29,382 nucleotides of DNA from Oscillospiraceae bacterium (lineage in GTDB: Bacteria > Bacillota > Clostridia > Oscillospirales > Oscillospiraceae), in the NCBI GenBank assembly GCA_016290695.1, contig JAEEUX010000003.1:1-29382 (forward strand), written 5' to 3'. How positions within the stretch are numbered: the first letter of the stretch is position 1; the number at the start of each line of letters is the position of its first letter. Below, piece by piece: positions 1 to 7,096 of the stretch. Both the position numbers and the translations under genes were made by a program. The notes under the pieces are model-generated. The model was not told the DNA's origin, made no database searches, and was given only the letters and a program-made list of their open reading frames with translations.

Positions 1-293
1 AGAATCCTGCTGTTCTATCCAAGGGGTGCTTTTATTTATTTAATACTTGTGGGTCACTAAGGGGTCAGACATTTTTGGGGGGGAAAATTAGAAAGGCAAA
101 TCGTCCGAGAATCAGATGATTTCCCGGAAGAAAAAAGAAAATTATGCTCTGTGGTTTCGATATATAAATAAAGATGAACACGCTGAAATAGTTGCCACAA
201 ATGCCAAAACAACAAAAAAACGGCCCTTATATAGCCTTACAAGTTGCGTTGTAAAAGCTTCGGTTGGGCGAAGCCCGACGGAACAAAAAATAA
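1..293. other. Low-GC flank outside the insertion sequence; no gene recognised
   Basis: This stretch is much richer in A and T than the housekeeping genes to the right. A 77-codon open frame at 116-349 on the plus strand has no recognisable domain, lacks a convincing ribosome binding site and runs into the proposed insertion-sequence end, so I do not call it a gene. A small GC-rich hairpin (TTGGGCGAAGCCCGA) lies near 264-278. The sequence is cut by the window edge, so its original context is unknown. Confidence 0.4.
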
Positions 294-454
294 GGCGTTG
301 TCTCGAAACGGCTAAGCAAGCCGAATTGAGGCAACGCCTCTTTCTATAGCCGAGGAATGTGGAAAACTGTGGGAGAAAACAGCAAAAAAGTGTAACATTC
401 TCTGAGAGTACCACACCGGCGCCCTCTGAATTGTGGATTATTTTGTTTTTTCGG

Positions 455-2083
455 CTACAATCCCGCGGGAAATCCCTTTGGAATCACAAGTCCGGTTCCC
501 AAGCGGTTTGTTTGGAGTTTATGATGCAGCTTGAGAATGTTGTACGCCAGGCTGAGAAGCGTCCATTCCACTTCCACCTTTACCGCACCTCTGAGCAGAA
601 AACGGCGGAAGTTCATATCCTCTTTTATCATGGCAAAGATGCCCTCTGCCTGAATGCTCCGATTGACGCGCAGGAGCTTTCCTTGCTCGCTGTTAATCTT
701 TTCTTCCATCGCTTCTCGCTGGGACGCAAAACGCTTGGAGACATAGAGCACCTTGTTCCGCTCTTCCATCGGCTTTTTGCTCCCACCGGCACGGATGCAC
801 TTCTCCTTCAGAGGGCAGCCCGCGCACGCCTTGCAGCTGTATACGGAAGTGGTGAGTTCAAAACCATTCTTTGACCTGGCTTTCTTGTCATAGTCGAAAG
901 TGAGTTGTTTTCCGCCTGCGCAGGTATAGCTATCCGTCTTCGCATCATAGGTCATGTTCTCGCGACGGCTGATATCGGTCCTGTATTTCCGTGTTTTCCT
1001 TTGCTCGTGGTTCGCCGGCTTTACATACAGACTCGTTTCGGGCAGCAATTCAAAATAGCAGTAGTTTTCTTCGCTCTCATACCCGGAATCCACCACGACG
1101 TTCTTGATCTGATATCCCCCGAGACGCCCCATAAACGGAATGAGCGTATGTACATCATTCCGATCCGCGCTGATGTAGTTCCCAATGATAAACTCCTCCG
1201 AGGATGCCACATTCACGTTATATCCCGGTTTCAGCTGCCCGTTGCGCATATGGTCTTCCTTCATGTGCATGAACGTCGCGTCGTGATCTGTCTTGCAATA
1301 GCTGTTTCGATCTCCGCAGATATGCAGATCCCTTGCGTACTGCTTCAGCTTGCCGAGCCATTCCGAAACCTTCTCCAACGCTTTTTGCAGTGCAGTCTTA
1401 TGATGGCCCTTGCCACGTACAAGCACGACGCCCTCGGTCTCGCGCTTTTCGCACAGCTTTTTCCGCAGCTTCTTCAAATGCCGTATCTCAACGATTTCGG
1501 GTATATGCCATTTTATCCCGCTGGATACCACGATGCCGGGAAGCTCCGACACGATCTTTGTTAACAGCTTTGCCCTGGCTTTTTCGGTGCTTTTCCTCCA
1601 CACGAAGCTATAACGGTTGGCGTTTGCCTCGATCTTTGTCCCGTCGATAAATACCGACGCCATGCTTACGAATCCCCATGAAACCAGCAGCCGCGTCATT
1701 TGCTCCAGCAGGTCTTGCTCGTGTCCCACCAGATACTTTGAGCGAAACCGGCATATGGTATTGTGATCCGGCGGCGGATAGCCTTCCAGCAGGTACATGA
1801 AGCAGACGTTCTCCCTGCACGCTCGTTCGATCTCACGGGAGCTGTAGATACGCCGCATATAGGCATACAGCAGTATCTTCAGCAGGATCCTCGGCGGATA
1901 CTCGATTCTCCCTATGCGGGAGTAGGAACGCATGATATTTCTTAGATCCATCCTTTCAACGACTGCGTTCAGTAATCTCACCGGCGAATCCTTCGGTATA
2001 AAAATTTCTGTTTCCATAGGCAGTTTTAGTTGATATCCCGGCTCATATGCGGTATAATCTGCCTGCGTTGAATTGTAATTCAC
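455..2083 (-). CDS. IS1182 family transposase, full length
   Basis: The 542-residue product catalyses DNA transposition. The N-terminal part resembles the DUF772 region of IS5/IS1182 transposases (HNTICRFRSKYL near residues 107-118). A DDE-type catalytic core follows: VFIDGTKIEAN with Asp147, VVDSGYESEENY with the second Asp near residue 333, and SIQAEGIFAMIKED with the Glu near residue 486. A cysteine cluster, CKACAGCPLKEKC, lies between the last two and is typical of IS1182 proteins. The C-terminal signature around NFRRFLLRGAVKVEVEW is also typical. The open frame starts with GTG at 2083; an in-frame ATG at 2017 (residue 23) is an alternative, and neither has a strong ribosome binding site. 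There is no frameshift or internal stop, so the copy may be active. Confidence 0.93.
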   Translation of the reverse strand: MNYNSTQADYTAYEPGYQLKLPMETEIFIPKDSPVRLLNAVVERMDLRNIMRSYSRIGRIEYPPRILLKILLYAYMRRIYSSREIERACRENVCFMYLLEGYPPPDHNTICRFRSKYLVGHEQDLLEQMTRLLVSWGFVSMASVFIDGTKIEANANRYSFVWRKSTEKARAKLLTKIVSELPGIVVSSGIKWHIPEIVEIRHLKKLRKKLCEKRETEGVVLVRGKGHHKTALQKALEKVSEWLGKLKQYARDLHICGDRNSYCKTDHDATFMHMKEDHMRNGQLKPGYNVNVASSEEFIIGNYISADRNDVHTLIPFMGRLGGYQIKNVVVDSGYESEENYCYFELLPETSLYVKPANHEQRKTRKYRTDISRRENMTYDAKTDSYTCAGGKQLTFDYDKKARSKNGFELTTSVYSCKACAGCPLKEKCIRAGGSKKPMEERNKVLYVSKRFASQREAMEEKINSEQGKLLRVNRSIQAEGIFAMIKEDMNFRRFLLRGAVKVEVEWTLLSLAYNILKLHHKLQTNRLGTGLVIPKGFPAGL

Positions 2084-2097
2084 AAACCAATTATACG

Positions 2098-2133
2098 CCG
2101 ACAGCCGACTCTTTCATAGAGCCGGCTGCCGTC
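2098..2133. other. Hairpin between the IS end and the transposase start
   Basis: An imperfect inverted repeat (GACAGCCGACTCT, loop TTCAT, AGAGCCGGCTGCCGTC) sits just upstream of the transposase GTG. In the minus-strand transcript it would form a stem of about 12 bp ahead of the start codon. Such leader hairpins can limit read-through transcription or translation of transposases; that role is inferred here. Confidence 0.5.
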
Positions 2134-2188
2134 ATTTTTCATTATTTTGGGGTTTTCTTAGTGAGACAGCCCCTTTAATTATAATGTT

Positions 2189-2257
2189 GACCTCTCAGTC
2201 TCGGGCTTCACCCTCGCCAGCTCCCCTGAGAGGGGAGCGAAGGCGCTGCGGCGGGTA
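2189..2257 (+). repeat. Intergenic repeat family B, copy 1
   Basis: This copy reads GACCTCTCAG, a spacer with CTTCAC, then GCCAGCTCCCCT, a short loop, and AGGGGAGCGAA, ending CGGCGGGTAC. A second copy in the opposite orientation lies at 20494-20570. The core is a GCTCCCCT/AGGGGAGC hairpin. It sits immediately downstream of glyA and could form in its transcript, but there is no T-run to make it an intrinsic terminator. Confidence 0.75.
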
Positions 2258-2265
2258 CCCCTCAG

Positions 2266-3522
2266 TCAGTCCTCGTAAATCGGGAAGGCGGCGCAGAGCT
2301 CGTTTACCCTGCTCAGGACGGCCTCGCGGGAGGCGTTGAAGTCGAGCGTGGCGCGGCAGATGAGCTCGCCTATCTCCTTCATTTCCTTCTCCTTGAAGCC
2401 GCGCGTGGTGGCGGCGGGGGTTCCGAGACGCATACCGCTCGTTTCCTGCGGGCCGCGCGGGTCCTCCGGGACGGCGTTCTTGTTGGCCGTGATGCGGACG
2501 GAATCGAGCCTCGTTTCAAGCTCCTTGCCGCTTATATCGAGGTCCTTGAGGTCTACGAGCATGAGATGGTTGTCCGTGCCGCCGGAAACGAGCTTGAGCC
2601 CGCCGTCCTGCAGGGACTTGGCGAGAGCCGCGGCGTTTGCGACTATCTGGTGCTGGTAGGTCTTGAACTCGGGGCGAAGCGCCTCGCCGAGGGCGACGGC
2701 CTTGGCCGCGATGATGTGCATGAGCGGGCCGCCCTGCGTGCCGGGGAAGATGGCGCTGTTTATCTTCTTGGCGATGTCGGCGTTATTCGTGAGGATGATG
2801 CCGCCTCTGGGGCCGCGCATGGTCTTGTGCGTCGTGGTGGTGACAACGTCGGCATAGGGGATGGGCGAGGGATGCTCCCCGGCGGCGACGAGACCGGCGA
2901 TGTGCGCCATGTCCACCATGAGGTATGCGCCGACCTCCTGCGCTATCTCGCTGAAAATCTTATAATCTATGACGCGGGGATAGGCGGAAGCGCCGCAGAC
3001 TATCATCTTCGGGTGATGCTGGCGCGCAAGCTCGCGCACCTGGTCGTAATCGATGTAGCCGGTCTTCGGGTCGAGACCGTAGGAGACGATGTTGTAGTTC
3101 TTGCCGGAGAAATTGGCGCGGCTGCCGTGGGTGAGGTGGCCGCCCTGGTCGAGCGCCATGCCCATGACGGTGTCGCCCGGCTTGCAGAGGGCGAGATATA
3201 CGGCGTAGTTTGCCTGCGAGCCGCTGTGCGCCTGCACGTTTGCGTAATGCGCGTCGAATATTATCTTGGCGCGCTCAATGCAGATGTTCTCCGCCATATC
3301 GACGTACTCGCAGCCGCCGTAGAAGCGGCGTCCGGGGTAGCCCTCGGCGTACTTGTTCGTGAGCACGGAGCCCATCACGGCCATGACCTCCTGGCTGACG
3401 AGGTTTTCCGACGCGATAAGCTCGATATTCGAGCGCTGGCGCTTGAGCTCCAGCTCCAGAACCTTCGCGATCTCGGGGTCGTAGGCGCTTATATAACGCA
3501 TGCTTTCTTCTATCATCTTCAT
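2266..3522 (-). CDS. glyA: Serine hydroxymethyltransferase
   Basis: This PLP enzyme interconverts serine plus tetrahydrofolate with glycine plus 5,10-methylene-tetrahydrofolate and feeds one-carbon metabolism in the cytoplasm. The 418-residue length is normal. Family signatures are clear: NIELIASENLVS (residues 32-43), YAEGYPGRRFYGG (58-70), SGSQAN (100-105), GGHLTHG (127-133) and TTTTHKTMRGPRGG, in which Lys233 should carry PLP. Two starts are possible: ATG at 3522 lies only 3 bases after the GGAGG ribosome binding site (3526-3530), while the in-frame ATG at 3516 has a better 9-base spacing and gives 416 residues. It is a single-gene unit with its own promoter and a glycine riboswitch in the leader, so its product amino acid very likely controls its expression. 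Confidence 0.97.
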   Translation of the reverse strand: MKMIEESMRYISAYDPEIAKVLELELKRQRSNIELIASENLVSQEVMAVMGSVLTNKYAEGYPGRRFYGGCEYVDMAENICIERAKIIFDAHYANVQAHSGSQANYAVYLALCKPGDTVMGMALDQGGHLTHGSRANFSGKNYNIVSYGLDPKTGYIDYDQVRELARQHHPKMIVCGASAYPRVIDYKIFSEIAQEVGAYLMVDMAHIAGLVAAGEHPSPIPYADVVTTTTHKTMRGPRGGIILTNNADIAKKINSAIFPGTQGGPLMHIIAAKAVALGEALRPEFKTYQHQIVANAAALAKSLQDGGLKLVSGGTDNHLMLVDLKDLDISGKELETRLDSVRITANKNAVPEDPRGPQETSGMRLGTPAATTRGFKEKEMKEIGELICRATLDFNASREAVLSRVNELCAAFPIYED

Positions 3523-3596
3523 CGTCCTCCTATGGTATATATAAATATTGTGTCCGCAAAAAACAAAAAGGAGCTGCCAATATATGACAACCCCGG

Positions 3597-3619
3597 AAAA
3601 ACGCTCGGCTCGCGCCGAA
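3597..3619 (-). terminator. Candidate attenuator terminator of the glycine riboswitch
   Basis: In the minus-strand transcript, just after the glycine aptamer, TCGGC-GCGA-GCCGA forms a 5-bp hairpin with a GNRA loop, followed by GCG and a run of five T. It lies between the aptamer and the glyA ribosome binding site, which is where a transcription-control platform would be. The stem is short, so this is a candidate only. Confidence 0.45.
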
Positions 3620-3632
3620 TGGCATTATGCCG

Positions 3633-3740
3633 CTCCGTCCTTTTGCCTGAGAGATTCGACGGAAAACCGCCTTGCACCTTCGGCACCCACCAAGCCGCCG
3701 AAAAGCGGGATGTGAGCTTCTCCAGAGTCCCCTCCACGAG
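3633..3740 (-). promoter_or_regulatory. Glycine riboswitch aptamer upstream of glyA
   Basis: Reading the minus strand, the leader contains the conserved glycine aptamer blocks in order: GGACTCTGGAGAAGC (from 3730), GTGCCGAAGGTGCAAG, and CTCTCAGGCAAAAGGACG (ending near 3636). These match the consensus of the glycine riboswitch, which binds glycine and controls glycine cleavage, transport or synthesis genes. Only one complete aptamer is present. A stem just upstream may act as the partner seen in singleton glycine riboswitches. Its position directly ahead of glyA, with a possible terminator hairpin after it, suggests control of glyA by glycine; the direction of control cannot be read from sequence alone. 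Confidence 0.92.
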
Positions 3741-3780
3741 CCGGTCTTGCCCACGCGGGGAATTCCGGCTGGTTCACAGG
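3741..3780 (-). promoter_or_regulatory. Upstream stem-loop, possible ghost aptamer of the glycine riboswitch
   Basis: On the minus strand AGCCGG and CCGGCT, 20 bases apart, form a 6-bp stem immediately 5' of the aptamer. Singleton glycine riboswitches are known to carry such a degenerate ghost aptamer that docks with the real one. The assignment rests on position and pairing only. Confidence 0.45.
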
Positions 3781-3794
3781 GTCTTTTTGCTATT

Positions 3795-3829
3795 TGCGTT
3801 AGTCTAACGCATTAGCGCCTTAAAGTCAA
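3795..3829 (-). promoter_or_regulatory. glyA promoter with a palindrome over the -10 box
   Basis: The minus strand carries TTGACT (3829-3824), a 17-base spacer and TAGACT (3806-3801), a good sigma-A promoter, with transcription expected to start near 3794 just before the riboswitch. The -10 box sits inside a 17-bp near-perfect palindrome, TGCGTTAG-T-CTAACGCA (3795-3811), which looks like a repressor operator. Confidence 0.75.
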
Positions 3830-3870
3830 TGAGCAAAAGAGATAAATCTTCGCCTTTTTTTAATTCCTTA

Positions 3871-3900
3871 TTGTAAAATGGAGGCAAAAGAGGCTATTAT
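3871..3900 (+). promoter_or_regulatory. Candidate promoter of the dipeptidase gene
   Basis: TTGTAA at 3871-3876 and TATTAT at 3895-3900 are separated by 18 bases and precede the pepD-like gene by about 24 bases. It is divergent from the glyA promoter, with about 40 bp between the two -35 boxes. Confidence 0.5.
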
Positions 3901-3923
3901 ATAAGCCGAAAGGGATGGTTTCA

Positions 3924-5387
3924 ATGAATAAGGGCATTTTGTCCGGGCTTGAACCGGCGAAGCTTTTTGAATATTTCGAGCGGCTGAGCGGCGTTCCGCA
4001 CGGGAGCGGGAACACGGACGCTATCAGCGCGCTCTGCCTCGACATGGCGCGGGAGCTGGGGCTCGGCTGCCGCCGCGACGGGGCGAACAACGTCGTTATC
4101 CGCAAGGCCGCGTCCCCCGGCTGCGAGGCCGCGCCGGGACTTATCTTGCAGGGGCATCTGGACATGGTCTGCGCCAAAAGCGAGGGCTGCGACATCGACA
4201 TGGCGCACGAGCCGCCGCGCCTTGCCTGCGACGGGGAGTGGATATGGGCGGAGGGAACCTCGCTCGGCGGCGACAACGCCATAGGCGCGGCCATGATTTT
4301 CGCCGCGCTCGCGGACGATTCCTTCCCGCACCCGGAGCTTACCGCCGTCCTCACCTCCGACGAGGAAACGGGCATGGACGGCGCCTTCGCGCTCGACTGC
4401 TCGGATATTGCCGCGCGGCGGCTCATTAACCTCGATTCCGAGGATGAGGGCGTTTTCACGGTGTCCTGCGCCGGAGGCCTCCGCGCCGACTGCCGCGTTC
4501 CCGGCGTTTTCGCGCCGCTGGGCGCGGAAGACGAGGTTTTTTGCGTCACCGTTTCCGGGCTGCTCGGCGGACATTCCGGCACGGAGATAAACATGGGCAG
4601 AGCCAGCGCCAACGCGCTCATGGGGCGCGTCCTCTTCGGCGCGCTGGAAGCCGTGCCCTCGCTGCGTCTTGCGTCTCTCGCGGGCGGCGAATTCGATAAC
4701 GTCATCTGCCGGGATTGCCGCGCCGTCGTCGCAACCCCAAAGGGCGAGACCGCAGCACTCGCCGCGTTCGTGCAGGGTCTCGACGCGGCGCTTAAAAACG
4801 AGTACGCGGCTTCCGACGCGGGCGTTTGCCTGAGCCTGGAGCGCGCGGAGGCTGCGCGGGCCTTGGATGAAGAAAGCACGAAGCGCGCCATTTTTGCGCT
4901 GCGCGCGCTGCCGCAGGGAGTCATGGCGATGAGCGGCGAATTCCCCGGCCTTGTGCAGACCTCGCTGAACCTCGGCGTGGCGAAGCTGACGGACGCGGGG
5001 CTTGAGCTGGGCTTTGCGCTGCGCTCCTGCGTCGAAACGCAGAAAACCGCGCTGCTCGAAAAGCTACGCGCGGTGACGGTTCTTGCGGGCGGCGAAGTGA
5101 CGGCGCGCGCGGACTACCCCGGCTGGCGCTATCGCAGGGTTTCTCCGCTGCGCGACGCGCTCGTCGCGGCGTACCGCGAGCAGTACGGCTCCGAGCCGAA
5201 GATAGAGGCGATACACGCGGGGCTTGAGTGCGGCGTTTTTGCCGAAAAGCTGCCGGGGCTCGACGCCGTTTCCCTCGGCCCCGAGCTGCGCGAGGTGCAT
5301 TCCGTGCGCGAGCGCCTGAACATCGCCTCCGCCGCGAGAACCTACGAGCTTCTGCGCGCGGCGCTGGCAAAGCTCGCGCGGGGCTAA
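3924..5387 (+). CDS. pepD: Aminoacyl-histidine dipeptidase, peptidase family M20C
   Basis: This zinc-dependent cytosolic exopeptidase cleaves dipeptides such as Xaa-His. M20 metal-site motifs are visible, numbered from an ATG at 3915: LILQGHLDMV with His81 and Asp83, LGGDNAIG with Asp120, DEETGMDG with Glu150 and Glu151, and INLDSEDEG with Asp174. GLLGGHSGTEI near residue 215 is the start of the dimerisation domain (lid). The open frame can begin at 3915, but that ATG touches the purine-rich AAAGGG ribosome binding site; the ATG at 3924 is 9 bases downstream of it and is the better start. The size of about 487 residues is normal for PepD. It appears monocistronic, with its own promoter and a terminator at 5536. 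Confidence 0.92.
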   Translation: MNKGILSGLEPAKLFEYFERLSGVPHGSGNTDAISALCLDMARELGLGCRRDGANNVVIRKAASPGCEAAPGLILQGHLDMVCAKSEGCDIDMAHEPPRLACDGEWIWAEGTSLGGDNAIGAAMIFAALADDSFPHPELTAVLTSDEETGMDGAFALDCSDIAARRLINLDSEDEGVFTVSCAGGLRADCRVPGVFAPLGAEDEVFCVTVSGLLGGHSGTEINMGRASANALMGRVLFGALEAVPSLRLASLAGGEFDNVICRDCRAVVATPKGETAALAAFVQGLDAALKNEYAASDAGVCLSLERAEAARALDEESTKRAIFALRALPQGVMAMSGEFPGLVQTSLNLGVAKLTDAGLELGFALRSCVETQKTALLEKLRAVTVLAGGEVTARADYPGWRYRRVSPLRDALVAAYREQYGSEPKIEAIHAGLECGVFAEKLPGLDAVSLGPELREVHSVRERLNIASAARTYELLRAALAKLARG

Positions 5388-5466
5388 GCTCAGAGAAGAG
5401 CGAAGGGCGCACACTGCTGCCGACAAATACTATAACATTGCCGCGTCAATCGCAGCGAATACATGC

Positions 5467-5492
5467 GGAGCGTCGGGGACGACGCTCCCTAC
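5467..5492 (-). repeat. Palindromic repeat family A, copy 1
   Basis: On the plus strand GGAGCGTCG (5467-5475) and CGACGCTCC (5480-5488) make a perfect 9-bp stem around the loop GGGA, followed by CTAC. In the minus orientation it is CGCAGTCCTGTAG plus the hairpin, matching the context of copy 3 near 22160. Confidence 0.85.
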
Positions 5493-5535
5493 AGGACTGC
5501 GCCAAAACCAACGCGCCCCAATTTACAACCCTCAC

Positions 5536-5570
5536 AAACCGTCACCCTGCCCGGTGGCGGTTTTTGCTTT
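5536..5570 (+). terminator. Intrinsic terminator after the dipeptidase gene
   Basis: AACCGTCACC (5537-5546) pairs with GGTGGCGGTT (5553-5562) with one G-U pair and a six-base loop, followed by TTTGCTTTT. It should stop transcripts from the dipeptidase gene. Confidence 0.8.
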
Positions 5571-5603
5571 TCCGGGTTTTGGCAATTTCCGCAAAAGCCG
5601 GTC

Positions 5604-5652
5604 TTGCAAAAGGAACAAAACTGTGTAATAATGTTCTAATGTATATTATAAT
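5604..5652 (+). promoter_or_regulatory. Candidate promoter(s) for the membrane-protein gene and downstream run
   Basis: TTGCAA (5604-5609) with TAATAA (5626-5631) at 16 bases is one candidate. A perfect TATAAT lies at 5647-5652 but lacks a clear -35 box. Either would start transcription of the long plus-strand gene run beginning at 5701. Confidence 0.5.
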
Positions 5653-5700
5653 GTATCGCCGCATTACGGGCGTCAATGTATCACAAAGGAGGCGGAGCCG

Positions 5701-6327
5701 ATGAGCGAGATGGGCAGGGAAATTCGCGAAGGCATGAAAAAGGTCATCCGCGAAAAGGGCTTCGGCTATTGGTTCAAAAGCGTTTTTCTTTATCATTACG
5801 GCAAGCTGGCCCTTGCCCTGATAATCGCCGCCGCCGTCGCCGTTTACATCACGGCGGAGGGCATGAAGGAGCCGGATTTCGATTTCAGCGTCCTTATCGG
5901 CACGAACGCCGAGATCGGCTACGCACAAACGCAGGAGCTTGAGGACATTATCGCCGCCGCGGTGGGCGACCTGAACGGCGACGGCGAGGTTCACGTTAAC
6001 CTGCGCGTGGACGGGGCAAACATCCAGCTCTGGCTGAGCCAGCCGGAATTCGCGCTCTGCCTTCTCAGCGACTACTATTCCCGTATCTACGGCGAGCACG
6101 ATTTCTTCGACAGCGTGGAAAACTACGGCTTTGCGCCGGACGGCGCGCACCCCTACCGCACGGACATCTCCTATTCCCCTGCCATCGCGCGGCTGGCGGA
6201 GCTGACGGGCAGCGAGGAAGCGCCGGTTTACGCCTGCATTTGCGACTGGACCACCGTGGGCAAGGGCAAGGCCGAGTGGACGCAGGCCGCTCTGCGTGCG
6301 CTGGACGCGATAATCGAGGCGCAGTAA
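5701..6327 (+). CDS. Single-pass membrane protein with a DLNGDG loop, unknown function
   Basis: The 208-residue protein has a basic cytoplasmic N-terminus (residues 1-34), one membrane segment (LALALIIAAAVAVYIT, about 36-51) and an extracellular domain of about 150 residues. Residues 90-97 read DLNGDGEV, a calcium-loop-like DxNxDG motif as in dockerins and EF-hands. From memory, similar anchored proteins with a DLNGDG segment occur in gut Clostridia, but I cannot name a function. There is a strong ribosome binding site, AAAGGAGG, at about 5688-5695. The SpoU methyltransferase gene follows after 3 bases, so the two are probably cotranscribed. Confidence 0.8.
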   Translation: MSEMGREIREGMKKVIREKGFGYWFKSVFLYHYGKLALALIIAAAVAVYITAEGMKEPDFDFSVLIGTNAEIGYAQTQELEDIIAAAVGDLNGDGEVHVNLRVDGANIQLWLSQPEFALCLLSDYYSRIYGEHDFFDSVENYGFAPDGAHPYRTDISYSPAIARLAELTGSEEAPVYACICDWTTVGKGKAEWTQAALRALDAIIEAQ

Positions 6328-6330
6328 GAT

Positions 6331-7083
6331 ATGGAAGAGATTACGAGCAGGAAAAACCCCCTTGTCACGCACATGAAGCGGCTTGCCGCGGACAGGAGCG
6401 CCCGGCGCGAGGCGGGAGAGTTCTTCTGCCAGGGGGACAAGCTTTACGCCGAGGCGCTCAAATGGGGCGCGGAGATAACAGCCGTCCTCTTCTGCGGCGG
6501 CGCGCCGGAAATTCCCGAGGGTGTCCGCGCGGCGAAGGTCCCGGCGGATATAATAGAGACTGTTTCGCCGATGAAAAGCGCGCCGGAAATCGTCTTTTCC
6601 TGCCGTTTCCCCGCGCTGAGGGCGCGCGTGGGCGAGGGAAAGCTCCTCGCCATCGAAAACATGCAGGACCCCGGCAACGTGGGGACCATCCTGCGGACGG
6701 CCAACGCCATGGGCTGCCGGGGCGTTGTCCTTGCCGGCGACTGCGCCGACCCCTTCGGCCCCAAGGCCGTGCGCGCCTCGATGGGCGCGGTGTTCCGCCA
6801 GAATATCGCCGAGATGACGACGGCGGAGCTTATTAGCGCGGCGAAGGCCGCCTCTGCGCCGATTTACGCCGCGGCGCTCGACAAAACGGCGGCGGACATA
6901 CGCGAGACCTGGTTCCCGGAAAGGCTCGTTTTCGCCGTGGGCAACGAAGGAAAAGGGCTCAGCGCGGAGCTTTTGGCGGCCTCGGCAAAGCGCGTGATAA
7001 TCCCGATGAACGAGCAGTGCGAGTCTCTCAACGCGGGCGGCGCGGCTGCGATAATCCTCTGGGAAATGTTCAGAAGAGGCTGA
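6331..7083 (+). CDS. SpoU/TrmH-family RNA 2'-O-methyltransferase
   Basis: The enzyme would transfer a methyl group from S-adenosylmethionine to a ribose 2'-OH in rRNA or tRNA. The three SPOUT trefoil-knot motifs are present: NVGTILRTANAMG, then DPFGPKAVRASMGAVFR, then FAVGNEGKGLS with CESLNAGGAAAIILWE near the C-terminus. The N-terminal 95 residues (start MEEITSRKNPLVTH) resemble the RNA substrate-binding domain of RlmB/YsgA-type enzymes. The length of 250 residues fits. Which nucleotide it modifies cannot be decided from sequence. It begins 3 bases after the preceding gene and has only a weak ribosome binding site, suggesting translational coupling; dprA follows 13 bases later. Confidence 0.92.
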   Translation: MEEITSRKNPLVTHMKRLAADRSARREAGEFFCQGDKLYAEALKWGAEITAVLFCGGAPEIPEGVRAAKVPADIIETVSPMKSAPEIVFSCRFPALRARVGEGKLLAIENMQDPGNVGTILRTANAMGCRGVVLAGDCADPFGPKAVRASMGAVFRQNIAEMTTAELISAAKAASAPIYAAALDKTAADIRETWFPERLVFAVGNEGKGLSAELLAASAKRVIIPMNEQCESLNAGGAAAIILWEMFRRG

Positions 7084-7096
7084 GGTTGTTTATTAT

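Larger units (their letters stand above)
294..2173 (-). mobile_element. IS1182-like insertion sequence, about 1.88 kb
   Basis: One full-length IS1182-type transposase occupies most of the element. The end upstream of the transposase reads, on the minus strand from 2173, GGGGCTGTCTCACTAAG. On the plus strand at 294 a related sequence, GGCGTTGTCTCG, matches the first twelve bases of that end at nine positions. Taken as imperfect terminal inverted repeats they give an element of about 1880 bp, a normal size for IS1182 relatives. The right end is clearer than the left, which also lies inside a hairpin (AGGCGTTG at 293-300 pairing with CAACGCCT). I see no convincing target-site duplication. Base composition is visibly lower in GC than in the flanking housekeeping genes, consistent with acquisition. 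Confidence 0.5.
5388..5700. other. Intergenic region with a repeat, terminator and promoter
   Basis: The gap holds, in order, a palindromic family A repeat, a terminator for the dipeptidase gene, and promoter-like sequences plus a strong ribosome binding site for the next gene. CACTGCTGCCGAC at 5412-5424 resembles a sequence near 20691-20702 beside another family A copy. I see no gene. Confidence 0.7.

Noticed and set aside
116..349. 77-codon plus-strand frame near the left edge
   Set aside because: No domain, no ribosome binding site, overlaps the proposed insertion-sequence end and its hairpin.
2220..2240. Family B hairpin as an intrinsic terminator of glyA
   Set aside because: The stem is good but no T-run follows in the minus-strand transcript.
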